A stretch of DNA of 64,000 bases from Hallerella succinigenes (GCF_002797675.1 NZ_PGEX01000001.1:434001-498000); one strand, 5' to 3'. Shown: positions 34,701 to 44,405, numbered from the stretch's first letter. Numbers and translations: made by a program. The notes: generated by a model from the sequence alone, not told the origin.

Positions 34701-36760
34701 GTCCATGTCGATACAGTCCTGTTTTTCTCATCCGTTACACTTTGCGTATAACGCCCTTCAGCATCGCGAGATATCGTCAAATGCTTTCCGCCAGGGTTCT
34801 TGATTCTTTTCCTGAAATTATCCGATATATTGTCTTCGTTCAAATAATTCAAATAGAGAAAGTCCGTCGCAACAGATGCGGGCAAACCGTAGGCTTCCTG
34901 GACTTGCTGCTGATATTCAAAAGAACGCCTCGCTATCCCTGCATTCCTTCCGAAGGAACCGGAAGTATTTCCATATCTCGGTTCGAATTCCGTGAAGGCA
35001 TTACTCTCCGCATTCGGTTTGTCTGTAGAATCGGTTCCGTCGTAATAATTATTCGCCGCGGTCACACAGGCTTCGCAAGCCATATCCATATACCCGAATG
35101 CAGTCGTATCACGCACAAACGACATCGGCTCATATTTTGTTTTTCCGAGAGCGTCACTATATACGGCTGACACAATATACTTTCCGTCAGCAAGAGAATC
35201 CTGCTTCTGCACAGTCGAACCGAAGGCGTCCTTGAAAAATGCCGATGTAAACTTTCTCGCATTTGACTGGTTGACGGGATCAAGATAGGAATCGGTCTTT
35301 ACCATTTCCGGTACGACATCGAGCGTCCTCGCCTCACAGGGAGCAAATTCAACGACCACATTCACATTTTCATGCATGGCCGTGATATCAAAATCAATCT
35401 TCGAATACGGCCTGTTTCCATAGACCTTAAAAAGCTTTACATATTCATTTGCATCTCTCATTGCATTAAACGACGGATTTATGGGAGGCATTTTCGAAAT
35501 AATTTCTCCATTGAGAACAACAACTTTTCCATTCACCGTAATCCGTTCTATCGTCGAACCGGCCTTGCCTATTATGGAAGCGGAAGCCTTTTCACCTTCG
35601 TATAGACTAAACGGAGAAGTACCCGACGGGGAGTTCATCGATACACGACCACTTCCCGTAATCGAAAAAGTCAACTGATATGGTTTAGGTGGCAGAAACT
35701 GGATTGACGGGAGTTGCTTTAGATTGTATACAATCCGGCCTATTCTAAATGTCATATTTTGGTTTTGTGGGTAAGCCAGCTGAAATTTGAAACCTGGAGC
35801 CGGCCTAGTTACATAAGATGACGTATAGAAAGGGCCGCCCCACTGATAAGTGTAATCTTCGGGACTAAATACCCCCATCGTCTGATTCTTCTTCATGGAC
35901 GGATAATACGCATCTGCAGTTCCTTGAAACTCATTGAAATACCAAATGCAAAGACTATCGTCAACATCGACCGGATTAAGCATTTTGACTTCGATGTTAC
36001 GTATTCCACCAACTACGGGGTACTCTCTAGAATAATCATAAGCAAGGAGTCCCCCAGCTTGCGAAAATGTTCCCATATTCACAAGAAGGCCAGTCCCAAT
36101 GCCGTTTGGTTCAGTAATAGAAACCCCGGCCCCGTTAAATGATTTCGCTATCCATCCAGGTCTCAAACCATTCGGCCCATAGACATCCATTCTGGTCACT
36201 TGTTTCTTCTCCGGACGTGTTTTTACAGTTCCGTTATACAAGACCGGACGCATCCAATTAAGCAATTCCGGTTTGGCGTGAGCAACATCGTTTTGCCATA
36301 GCTGTACCTGAATTTCACCGTCTATAAAGAAAGACGACTGGACAGAATAGGATTTTCCCCTATACAGAAACGGTCCCATTTCTACAACGGTAAGATAATT
36401 CGAATTCGCATCGACAATAGACCTCCATCTAAAAAAGTTTCCCATGTTGACATCGGCAGAAATAGGCTGTAGATAGGGTTCGATGTCCTTATCAAGACCG
36501 TTAGTCGAATTTCCAAACGAAATGCGGCCATCGGCATAAATGGTAAGATTCGAATATGTTCGCGACATATAGGTAAACTGATGTGCTTCAGAAAGACTGA
36601 GAACTGTCCCGTTCACCGAAAAAGGAACAACTTGCGCATCTGACATGTCTATCCAGCTAGGGAGCGCCCTATGAATTTTGCCATCGCTATATCGCTGGGC
36701 AATGACATCCGCAAAGGAAAATCCGACAATCAGGAATAGAAAAATTAGTGTCTTTTTCAT
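31784..36760 (-). CDS. Large Rhs/YD-repeat protein with variable toxin C-terminus
   Basis: 1658 aa. A Sec signal (MKKTLIFLFLIVGFSFADVI) is followed by a beta-rich N-terminal region of about 600 residues with no clear family, and then YD/Rhs repeats (YDGYDRLIRSYL; YDSLGNLRFTRN; YDELGRLTAKREG). The Rhs core signature stands near residue 1262 (YYFGARFYDPLFGLWLTPDP), with PNGES just below 1300. Next come Gly/Ala-rich hydrophobic segments, then a polar tail. Around 1558 the tail reads GPFSHVRGSDIEGNVLENN and near 1623 LKAGLCTGAVHEL. This His-then-Cys order resembles permuted NlpC/P60 (papain-like) hydrolases. AGGAGG precedes the ATG. The gene lies eight bases after the 2431-aa gene and overlaps a lipoprotein gene. 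Confidence 0.85.
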   Translation of the reverse strand: MKKTLIFLFLIVGFSFADVIAQRYSDGKIHRALPSWIDMSDAQVVPFSVNGTVLSLSEAHQFTYMSRTYSNLTIYADGRISFGNSTNGLDKDIEPYLQPISADVNMGNFFRWRSIVDANSNYLTVVEMGPFLYRGKSYSVQSSFFIDGEIQVQLWQNDVAHAKPELLNWMRPVLYNGTVKTRPEKKQVTRMDVYGPNGLRPGWIAKSFNGAGVSITEPNGIGTGLLVNMGTFSQAGGLLAYDYSREYPVVGGIRNIEVKMLNPVDVDDSLCIWYFNEFQGTADAYYPSMKKNQTMGVFSPEDYTYQWGGPFYTSSYVTRPAPGFKFQLAYPQNQNMTFRIGRIVYNLKQLPSIQFLPPKPYQLTFSITGSGRVSMNSPSGTSPFSLYEGEKASASIIGKAGSTIERITVNGKVVVLNGEIISKMPPINPSFNAMRDANEYVKLFKVYGNRPYSKIDFDITAMHENVNVVVEFAPCEARTLDVVPEMVKTDSYLDPVNQSNARKFTSAFFKDAFGSTVQKQDSLADGKYIVSAVYSDALGKTKYEPMSFVRDTTAFGYMDMACEACVTAANNYYDGTDSTDKPNAESNAFTEFEPRYGNTSGSFGRNAGIARRSFEYQQQVQEAYGLPASVATDFLYLNYLNEDNISDNFRKRIKNPGGKHLTISRDAEGRYTQSVTDEKNRTVSTWTYDGENELVVMNEYDGYDRLIRSYLRDYPAFADTMGYDAMGRLLSKKSNDRGLVEYAYDSLGNLRFTRNARQKALGNNYFMANVYDGEGRVVAIGEVHGGHDFAAPNTAIASAALTPIVRTVYGKPTSDTLTLYGVNLNSSLLGNILSQMDGIRDYDVGAIIAYDGEGNPVSIKMKSYDRIGRMSRQWVVYLFDDVPAVQLSYVYNLSDELASSTYSEWDGSGWTQKSTRTRTYDNKGRLVETREGNSMLASYTYSANGNVVSKHYYDAGAEVFAKTVRRDVYGRPVVLDYRNGSTELYSENISYENPLSVRQSTVARVWADAGTAGRVVENAGYTYDYLGRLTEMSGTRNASYRYDELGRLTAKREGSQAVGYYYGSQSHQGYYRPHGMTISGRSYTPFEYYSYDASGNVWLDRYARAAYELDARALPENVRLYPEVPSGISQNNLDDFESLELARIRMAYDENGQRMYFNYGDGSSGYGEATLGGVGVYRKDGSGDYTLVREDLIAGGYRKDGAAYFPVTDVQGNIRGYANTSGVQSAYAYYPYGTLIDLAHDDAEDSRRWQAKEFDSDLNKYYFGARFYDPLFGLWLTPDPAGQFANPYTYGGDPLNYIDPNGESVTAAIIVGAAIGAAIGGTVSAVNCSGANEVGCGKAIAQGAAIGGIAGAASGGVGSAVSGAIGGVGGAIAGGASGGATSGTINYLGNSVTGNGSVDGMGLWTAFWQGSVSGAISGGVSYGLSAWGQAFGGSWYNPATYFGNVPVVNSAMSSSISSMVLAEINGDDVGEAGLKGLMFGGLSSMANSLASIGLVYAANAVGGTDALNNLYGEKAGIWMTEKQAVKEMRTSPGAVSASVANDPVGWAIAILSGGGPFSHVRGSDIEGNVLENNGNGVMEYQNAADDDKSSTRLTFVSKKYADNYHSNVTVNNMKGMGYLKAGLCTGAVHELNPFYRGGAPNNLIPWRYRYHFYPGGLW

Positions 36761-36768
36761 TTTTCCTC

Positions 36769-39700
36769 CTATTCAATTACGGCATCCGCCTGTACATAAA
36801 TGTTGTTGGCCCAAATAAGCCCTTCCCACCTGGATCGGGGCGCAAGGCTCACGGATGCGAACGGAGCGACAAGAATGGACGCAAAATCAGAATAGACTCC
36901 GAAATACATCAAGTCAGTTGTATTCGTATAAAGGAATACATTTTCTGCTCCACCTGGAGAATTATAGAGCCCCGCACGGTCAGCAATGCTGATACCGTTT
37001 TGTACCCACAGACGAACAGGGCCATCAAAGTACACCCTGACATCAGGTTCTACGACAAAGGAGTCGAAATAATATTCCCCCTCCTCAAAATGTATTTCCG
37101 AATTTGCATAGGCATGGAAATCCTTATATGCACCAGAAGATATCGTTGCCGAATCATTCACGCCGACGATAAAATCCGTTATTCCTGTAACGAAATAATT
37201 TACAGGTATGTCCGCAATATGGACATCCCTATGTTCAATTTGTCCGTGCGTTGCACCATCCTGCATATACAGATTTCCACCTAAAGTAATATCCTCGACA
37301 TTTGAATTGGACCGTAACAAGACATCCCCTTCAACAGTCATCTGTGCAAGAACATTTGCTCCTGCGCAAACCTCGACCGTTTCACCGACAACTTCATCGG
37401 CAGAAATCGAAGCCCGATCATAAAGGGCCATATATCCTGTAGCATAGACCTTGTGCCCTAACAAATTCCTATACGGTAAAGGAATATTCTCATGTTCGTC
37501 AACTCCGCTACTATCGTCATCGCTTTCATTCTTGTTTTCAGCAATGTTGTCATCTTCAACGAAAATAACTTGCTTATTTCCATATTCATCCTCCAGGAAC
37601 AACGTATCGATTGAAGCCTTGGAGAAATCCAAATCAACACAGGTGCTGCGGAAATAGGTCGTTCCCTTGAACCACAGACGAACGCCGAACGGGAACTGAA
37701 TACAGAATTTACGATACGAACTATCCCCCCTACTGACATATAGTGCCGTATCCAAAGCTATGCCGACAGGAATCAAATTGCTGTTGGTACTGATACTATA
37801 TTGCAATGTTTTATCCGATGAATCCGCAGTCGGGTGCTCCCTAACCAGGTCTATCGTATAAGTCAAAGATACGCCATTAGCCCCGATGACATTTATTTCT
37901 ATGCGGTTCTCTCCAGGTTCCAAATGAATTTCACTTGTCAAATCCTGGAAGTTATATCCGGGAGAAAATATTGAACCGACCCACGATATCAGTGCACCAA
38001 AGAAATTGACACCCTCATAGGAAACCTGATTCCCGTTATGAAGCACCTGCACAGAAGCTACATCCAGCGGTTCCATCAAGGCGGGTGATATTTCAATGAC
38101 AGAGTCATTCGACAATACCTTGGCCGAATAATTTAAAATGTATTGACGGAATTCGGACGAAATTGTTGTCACGGCACCCGTAACCTGAATTCCAGAAAGA
38201 GTTATATCCACGTCATCCGCCGATACATACTTCATTGGAACAATATGCTTTCTGCGACTTTTCGTTTCTTTATCCGATGCCCGTACAACAACAGCGGGTG
38301 TTCCATTTGAGCCAAAAGCCAAGCTGGCCGAATTCACCATTTTATTTGACTTAATGAAAGCAGGGATACCAACAGAAAGCCATCGTGAATCTCGATAACT
38401 TACAAGAGTGAGTCCATCTTCGTTTTGACTATTCGCAAACAAGACATAAGGGATTCCATTCCGAACAGCAAAATCAAACGGAGCATCACTTTCTAAATAA
38501 GCAATAATCCGGCGTTCCTGTTCAACGGGTAATCCCGCAGAATTTACAATAGAAGCATCCTCGTAGGGAGTAAACTGGAGTCTATGCTCGGGAATACCAT
38601 CTTCATCTTCCGTGTCGACAAATTCGCCCCTGAGAACCGTAATAGCAGTCTTACCAGTATTGTCCACAGAGACATTGTATGCGACAGCAAGGTAGATATA
38701 GTCAGCATCGCCAACAATCTTAAACTGCTTCACCATGGTAAGTGGTATTGAATCATCCATAAAGACAAAATCTCCTAGATAATTCGGGAGCATGTCACCC
38801 GAAGCAGAATCCTTTGTAAGAGTCGGCCCCGCCCAAATACTTCCTGAGCCAGATATTCCTGATTCCGAAGAATCAAAAAGCCTCTTTATAATCAAGAATT
38901 TGGGAGAAGAAACGCTATCTCCATGTTCAGCAATCACATCATCCTTATATAGTTCAAAATAGGGATTTCGTGCAACATACGCCACATAGAGTTTTCCGCC
39001 AGGACCTGTTGTCAAATCAACGCCAAACACATCGCCATTCTCTATAATACCCGGTACAACAGATGGAGGCGCATCAAAATCTTGCCCAAACACCGTATAG
39101 CCACCTATAGGCATCCATACATTGTTTATAAAGCAACTGGAAGCAAGTACCGAAGGCGTTGTGCTATCATGGGCAGCTGTCTTTACATAGGCCGCACAAA
39201 CATTGCCAGTTGAATTCGCCGACATAGCAAAATCAAGCCCGTATACGGAGGCATCAAAAATGTAACCATTGTTGCTCCATGTTTCTGAATTGCCAGAGAA
39301 CAGTTCAGCATTTTCGTTGCTAGTAGAATCAACCATCAGGATTCGCGGCATTGAAAGCAAATAGCTGTTTCCACCAGACGTTGTTCCCGACAAAGCCTTA
39401 GACTTTTGCAAAGTTACCAGATTTTCAATCCATGCATTTCCACTAAAATCAGCCGTATAGACTCCATCTGGTGCAGAATAGACTATTTTCGATGAATCTC
39501 CCTTGCTAATAAACAGCGGCATTTCAGCCTTTCTCAAAATATTTCCATAGCCAACCCACCCGGAAGAGGTTTTCTGAATATGCACAGTATAAATCCCGAC
39601 ACTGTCCGCCCCGACATCTATTTCCAATGTATATGAGGTATTGTCATCAAACGTAGCATACAACCCATCGGTAGCAGAGCAACAGTCGTAATGCCATCCA

Positions 39701-42700
39701 GCCGAAGCAGACTCTCCGTCCGCATAAAGACGATAACGGACTGCATCTTCCGAATTCTTTGGTTCCCAAGAAATAACTACATCCTCCTTGTTTCCGGCCA
39801 ATACATATTGCAAGTTTCGATTAGTCGAAGACTGAAGAATCGGTTTGGAATCAAAAGATAAAGACGCCAAGTCATCTGAACCAAGAGAAGGATCGCTACA
39901 TCTTGCATCGATGAAATCATTTTCGCTTACAAGCCGTAGACTACCGGAAACATCTTCACCAAAAGTCTTTTTGATCCGTCCGTTTTCATCCAGCGTAATA
40001 TGCTTACCAACACCTCGATCATCAACTTCGGCAACAGGCATCCCGAAGTGTACATCATAGTATTTGACCATGGCTGCAGCACCAGCGGGGATCATCCGGA
40101 TATCCTGCACACGAGTATTTCCCGTACTAGACAAGGAAACATTCTGTAAACCCGAATTCACTTCGCCTTCCCACTCGACATAATGCCAATTACCGGCCGC
40201 ATTTCCATCTAAAGTCCAGTTATATTTCTGTATTCCATTAAGTGACAACGTAACTGTTGCAGATGTGTTGTCCGCATTTTGGACCCATGCGGAAAAACGA
40301 TATTTAGCTTGCCTTGCCTGCTTGACGACACCTGAAAAGCCATATCTCAAATCCATCACGACTTTTGAAAAGCGACCATTAGACGCACCTTCGCCATCGG
40401 TCGCTCTTCCCTGTAAAGGCAACAAGTGACATTCACTAGTCACTTCCATGCCATTTTCGTCACAACGATCACCAGGAACAACAAGAATTTCATCAAATCC
40501 GGCATTTTGCACCACGGCACGTTCAAAAGCAATTGAGTCATCATCAACAACCCTTGCAGTCTTGTTTCCGAGTGCATCAGTTTTTTCTACTGCAAAACCG
40601 TTCAAAAATTTTAATACAGCAGAATTCTTTTTCCATATACCACTTGGGTTCTCATTAAGCGCCCAAGGAATTCCTTGGAAAGAATTGCCATTTACAAGGC
40701 TATCAGGATTATAAATCCATTCCTCAACAAGGTGCGGTATTCCTATTGAGTCGTTTGCAGCGGCATAACGAGCCGCCGTAGCCTGAACTACTTTTCCCGA
40801 AGTGCAATTGGGCTTACATGAATAAGAAAGCAATGGGTTGCGGAGATGATTTCCATTACGTTCAAAAGCATATTCTTCCGCCGAATATCTGAGAACCTGC
40901 TCATTAGAGATATCATTCGAACCGTTTTCAAAAAACAATTTTCTTGAGGGCAGTCCATTAAGCGCAATATTATACTCTATCGAATCCTTACTCTTGACGC
41001 CCTTGATATACGTTTCAACAGAACTGACTGCATCGACATGCAACAGATTCGGCCAATTTGAATTATGGTAACGAGTATACTTGGAAATTGAACTTTTTTC
41101 AATAACTTCCCCCACATAGGTTCTTTCAGCGCAAATTTTTCCCAGTCCAAGCCCGACATCACTGTAATCAATTGGGCACAATTCTCGTTCAATCATCCCT
41201 GAATTATCTGGTAATTCAACGCGAACGGTCGTTATTAAAGGTGTATTATTCACATAATCAAAGGCAACATCCGGAGCATTGTCAAAATTATAAACATACT
41301 TGTAAGAATACTCTTTGTCAATTATTGGATCCTGAACAGTCTTCTTTTCTACAAGTAACACGCCCTTATTTTTCACAAAGGAATCATTTTTCTTATAATA
41401 AACCCTTGTCGTTCCTTCTTCCGGCAGTCCAGTCGACCCCTCAACAGCAAAGAAATCACCTATTGTATAAGACTCGTCAAAGAGTTCGACCGTAGTCGGT
41501 CCTTGTCCGCTCGGGGTTCGGATATCCTCAAAGTGACTCCAATTTATATCAAGTTGTTCTTCGTTCCATTTTACGCCGTCCCACAGAAAAGCCTTGTTTG
41601 ATCGTTTCTCTATATACCAATTCGAGCCAACAACCAAATGTTTTTCACTTTTGGAATCATCAGTATTTACTTCACCATATCTTATCCACCCACCATCATT
41701 TTGCCGCTCAAACAATTCAATATTTGCACCGGAGTGGGTTTCACTCCACACTCTCACATATTTACACTTCCACTTTACACCCCAACGCTTAAATTTCGGC
41801 CAACAAAAATAGGGGATTTTAATAATGTTGTCTACTTTGGGTCTTCTTGTCACAAAGAAATGGCTACTCCCAACAGCATCCCATTCCGCCTCTTTCAAAA
41901 GGTCAAAATCATCATGGTGGACCATATTCCTATTTTCAAAAGGAATCCGCCAGGATTCACCATCCCAATCAAATAAAGTCAAGTCATCGTTGTCATTGTG
42001 TCGCATAGCGACATAATTATAACCTACAGCCTGCGCCCTCGGAACGCCCTGAACCCCATGAACATCATAGTTAAGCAATTTTGTCCAACCACTACCATTC
42101 CAATGATACGCTTCTGCTCGTTGCCCCCAAAGGCCAGTGGACTCCACGGCACCAAACAAATAGCCGTTTCCCCAATAGTAACGATTATCGTCGTCCAAAT
42201 CATCATTATCATAGGTTTTTTGGACAGAAATTCCGGATGCATCGTACTTAAAAGAAAAAATTCTTACTCGGTAGTTGTTTCCCAAATCTTCACCTATATA
42301 AGATACAGCAATATGATTTTCCGACGGATAAATCTGAAGGAACTGATTATCCATACTCCCTTCATCAGCAGAAAGAGTATCTATTACAAAAGTATTTCCC
42401 CATAGAGTCCAAGGAACTGTGAGCGTCAGGGTAGATTCGTCTGAAGACAGATTTCCCTTTACTATATAATTAGGACCTGTAAGCACCAATTCCTTATCAC
42501 CATCATCATGAACATATGGCTTCACTTGCCACGAAGCACCATCCCATACAACAGGATACATATCGTAACTATCGCCATCACCTGTCACATAGGCGAACCA
42601 GTTGTTTTTCTCCGTAATAAAATACCCTTTGTCATGATACGGCAGTGAACTTAATTCCTTTCGTATATTCCAGGCGCCGTTTCGCCAATAATAAACAACA

Positions 42701-44064
42701 ACTTTTTTTTCGTTCTTGTCAACACCTAACAAATAGGGAGTTCCGTCCTCCAAGTAACCTAGCGACACGTTGACGACAGGCAATTTCTCCGAGTGAATAG
42801 TCAACGGTTGTTTATCTATGGCCTGATAGACATAATCAAATGACACTTTTCCGCAGTTCGCCCCCTGAATTTCCTTCATCATGCCTAACGCGTAGGAATC
42901 ATTCAAATACGCTTTATACACATTATCGTAGTATTCATACGATTCTCGTTTCGTTTCCTTTCCGGCGCCATTCGCCCACACTATTCGTGTCAATAAACGC
43001 TTGGTGTATTTTTTATTTTCGTCGGCGTCTAGACTTGGAGAAACTTTCAAAGCTTCATAACAGAAACCTACCGTTTGCAAAATTTCGCCATCCATTCCAT
43101 AAAGTTCTACCTTAGACAAGAATTTTCGTTTCAGGGGGTCCACAAACGCATCAATTTCATCATCAGCAGAAAGTTCTTCTTTTCCGATAGCATCAACCAC
43201 TTCACCTTCAAAATCACCTTCATTTTTATCCGAAAGAACAAACTTTACATAAGAACCCATCGAGGAACGAACCTCTTTTAAGTATGTTTCTTTTGTATAT
43301 CTGTTTTGAGAAGTCCAGGAACCATGCTTTATTTTTTCCTGAAACTGGTAATAAGAATATGTTAAAGAATTATTTTTCCAATCATAAATCTTAGCTAGAC
43401 TCCAAGAAACGGGATAAGGGACATCGTTTCCATCGATAGACTCACCCGTATGCCCAAATGCAGGAAAACCTAGCTCATATGCCGTCGCCCCTTGCGCACT
43501 ACAAGCAGTATCTAAAGTATTAGACATGCAATAAGACATATCACCATACTGGTATTTATTGCCCGAATCATCCGTCAAAATCCATCCCACGACAATTTCA
43601 AAAGTTTTGCCACTTAAAATTTTTGTTTCAACATGTCTTTCAACCAACCAATATGGCAAACCTTCAATCCACCATCGATTTCCCTCATAAATCAACTTAT
43701 AACGAATACCCTCTGCAGTTACCAAGTAATAAAAATCATCTAAAAGACTCATCGAATGATTGTTTTCGCTAACGATTTTTGCAAAACCCATAGACCAACC
43801 TAAACCGACCCAGCTAGTCGGACTCAAGTCATTTCGATTTTTTACACTCTGAGAAACATTACCCGAATAATTCAAAGCAAACGAGGTGGATACGCCCCCT
43901 GCAGACAGCGTTGCAAGAGGAACACTAAAGCTAACCGTTCCAGATAAAGGGTTTATCCCACCATCAGGGGACATATATTTATTGAACGATTCGCCCGTTT
44001 CCACAGATTGCGAAAGAACCACGGAACAAGCGATGAATAAAATTTGTAAGATTTTCGAAAGCAT
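36769..44064 (-). CDS. Giant SpvB/Rhs-like surface protein with C-terminal beta-helix
   Basis: 2431 aa from MLSKILQILFIACSVVLSQS, which gives a signal peptide; an upstream in-frame start at 44211 would put 49 unlikely residues before it. The N-terminus is the Rhs/SpvB-type opening (MSPDGGINPLSGTVSFSVPL; SPTSWVGLGWSMGFAKIVSE). A long middle part has propeller-like repeats about measured values and a ligand-binding-like module (RFSAWVQNADNTSATVTLSL). Near residue 2000 is a cadherin-like beta sandwich (LEPGENRIEINVIGANGVSL). The last 250 residues form short beta-helix-like repeats (VCAGANVLAQMTVEGDVLLR). There is no Rhs core signature and no toxin tail. It probably works with the next gene, as shell or anchor of a two-protein complex. 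Confidence 0.7.
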   Translation of the reverse strand: MLSKILQILFIACSVVLSQSVETGESFNKYMSPDGGINPLSGTVSFSVPLATLSAGGVSTSFALNYSGNVSQSVKNRNDLSPTSWVGLGWSMGFAKIVSENNHSMSLLDDFYYLVTAEGIRYKLIYEGNRWWIEGLPYWLVERHVETKILSGKTFEIVVGWILTDDSGNKYQYGDMSYCMSNTLDTACSAQGATAYELGFPAFGHTGESIDGNDVPYPVSWSLAKIYDWKNNSLTYSYYQFQEKIKHGSWTSQNRYTKETYLKEVRSSMGSYVKFVLSDKNEGDFEGEVVDAIGKEELSADDEIDAFVDPLKRKFLSKVELYGMDGEILQTVGFCYEALKVSPSLDADENKKYTKRLLTRIVWANGAGKETKRESYEYYDNVYKAYLNDSYALGMMKEIQGANCGKVSFDYVYQAIDKQPLTIHSEKLPVVNVSLGYLEDGTPYLLGVDKNEKKVVVYYWRNGAWNIRKELSSLPYHDKGYFITEKNNWFAYVTGDGDSYDMYPVVWDGASWQVKPYVHDDGDKELVLTGPNYIVKGNLSSDESTLTLTVPWTLWGNTFVIDTLSADEGSMDNQFLQIYPSENHIAVSYIGEDLGNNYRVRIFSFKYDASGISVQKTYDNDDLDDDNRYYWGNGYLFGAVESTGLWGQRAEAYHWNGSGWTKLLNYDVHGVQGVPRAQAVGYNYVAMRHNDNDDLTLFDWDGESWRIPFENRNMVHHDDFDLLKEAEWDAVGSSHFFVTRRPKVDNIIKIPYFCWPKFKRWGVKWKCKYVRVWSETHSGANIELFERQNDGGWIRYGEVNTDDSKSEKHLVVGSNWYIEKRSNKAFLWDGVKWNEEQLDINWSHFEDIRTPSGQGPTTVELFDESYTIGDFFAVEGSTGLPEEGTTRVYYKKNDSFVKNKGVLLVEKKTVQDPIIDKEYSYKYVYNFDNAPDVAFDYVNNTPLITTVRVELPDNSGMIERELCPIDYSDVGLGLGKICAERTYVGEVIEKSSISKYTRYHNSNWPNLLHVDAVSSVETYIKGVKSKDSIEYNIALNGLPSRKLFFENGSNDISNEQVLRYSAEEYAFERNGNHLRNPLLSYSCKPNCTSGKVVQATAARYAAANDSIGIPHLVEEWIYNPDSLVNGNSFQGIPWALNENPSGIWKKNSAVLKFLNGFAVEKTDALGNKTARVVDDDSIAFERAVVQNAGFDEILVVPGDRCDENGMEVTSECHLLPLQGRATDGEGASNGRFSKVVMDLRYGFSGVVKQARQAKYRFSAWVQNADNTSATVTLSLNGIQKYNWTLDGNAAGNWHYVEWEGEVNSGLQNVSLSSTGNTRVQDIRMIPAGAAAMVKYYDVHFGMPVAEVDDRGVGKHITLDENGRIKKTFGEDVSGSLRLVSENDFIDARCSDPSLGSDDLASLSFDSKPILQSSTNRNLQYVLAGNKEDVVISWEPKNSEDAVRYRLYADGESASAGWHYDCCSATDGLYATFDDNTSYTLEIDVGADSVGIYTVHIQKTSSGWVGYGNILRKAEMPLFISKGDSSKIVYSAPDGVYTADFSGNAWIENLVTLQKSKALSGTTSGGNSYLLSMPRILMVDSTSNENAELFSGNSETWSNNGYIFDASVYGLDFAMSANSTGNVCAAYVKTAAHDSTTPSVLASSCFINNVWMPIGGYTVFGQDFDAPPSVVPGIIENGDVFGVDLTTGPGGKLYVAYVARNPYFELYKDDVIAEHGDSVSSPKFLIIKRLFDSSESGISGSGSIWAGPTLTKDSASGDMLPNYLGDFVFMDDSIPLTMVKQFKIVGDADYIYLAVAYNVSVDNTGKTAITVLRGEFVDTEDEDGIPEHRLQFTPYEDASIVNSAGLPVEQERRIIAYLESDAPFDFAVRNGIPYVLFANSQNEDGLTLVSYRDSRWLSVGIPAFIKSNKMVNSASLAFGSNGTPAVVVRASDKETKSRRKHIVPMKYVSADDVDITLSGIQVTGAVTTISSEFRQYILNYSAKVLSNDSVIEISPALMEPLDVASVQVLHNGNQVSYEGVNFFGALISWVGSIFSPGYNFQDLTSEIHLEPGENRIEINVIGANGVSLTYTIDLVREHPTADSSDKTLQYSISTNSNLIPVGIALDTALYVSRGDSSYRKFCIQFPFGVRLWFKGTTYFRSTCVDLDFSKASIDTLFLEDEYGNKQVIFVEDDNIAENKNESDDDSSGVDEHENIPLPYRNLLGHKVYATGYMALYDRASISADEVVGETVEVCAGANVLAQMTVEGDVLLRSNSNVEDITLGGNLYMQDGATHGQIEHRDVHIADIPVNYFVTGITDFIVGVNDSATISSGAYKDFHAYANSEIHFEEGEYYFDSFVVEPDVRVYFDGPVRLWVQNGISIADRAGLYNSPGGAENVFLYTNTTDLMYFGVYSDFASILVAPFASVSLAPRSRWEGLIWANNIYVQADAVIE

Positions 44065-44099
44065 AAGGTAAATATAAAAACGCGAACATTTTTTGCTAT

Positions 44100-44229
44100 A
44101 AGCCAGGCGTTGCGGGCTGGCGTCTGAAGCCCGCAGTGGGGGTGCGCGGAAGACCCAAAGGGGCTGAAGCCAGGGGGATTCCTCCCCCACCATACGCAAA
44201 AAGGGCCGCATCGCTGCGGTCCCTTTTTA
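44100..44229 (+). repeat. Intergenic repeat copy B with terminator hairpin
   Basis: Shorter partner of 21698-21898, in the same orientation: AAGCCAGGCGTTGCGGG, GCGGAAGACCC, GGCTGAAGCCAGGGGG, then CCCCCACCATACGCAAAAAG and a terminator hairpin (AAAGGGCCGCA TCGC TGCGGTCCCTTTTT). The hairpin is nearly symmetrical and could stop transcription on both strands. It stands upstream of the giant gene's start and would insulate the Rhs operon. The rest of the 341-bp gap (44065-44405) holds a hairpin-like GGGGCTACGCCCC and the putative antitoxin operator. Confidence 0.65.
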
Positions 44230-44307
44230 ATGCTGGTCTGGATCCTATCGGGGCTACGCCCCTCCAGGATAACATAGGGAACGAGACGCCATCTTGCTCC
44301 TTTTGTA

Positions 44308-44401
44308 TGAAACATTTTATTTAAAAACACAACATTTTGTTTCACACAATTACAGAAAAGACACGAATTTTCGCATTTTCGCCCATTTATGTGAAACATT
44401 T
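44308..44401. promoter_or_regulatory. Putative autoregulatory operator of the RelB/YafQ-type pair
   Basis: TGAAACATTT occurs at 44308-44317 and 44392-44401, and as the inverted form ACATTTTGTTTCA at 44332-44344. The first and second make an inverted pair; the third lies five bases before the antitoxin ATG. RelB/DinJ antitoxins commonly bind such repeats to repress their own operon. The function here is an inference. Confidence 0.5.
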
Positions 44402-44405
44402 ATTC

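Noticed and set aside
29270-36760. CRISPR array or tandem-repeat locus, suggested by repeated blocks
   Set aside because: The repeats are hundreds of bases long, coding, and explained by shared Rhs core sequence; no short evenly spaced repeats were seen anywhere in the window.
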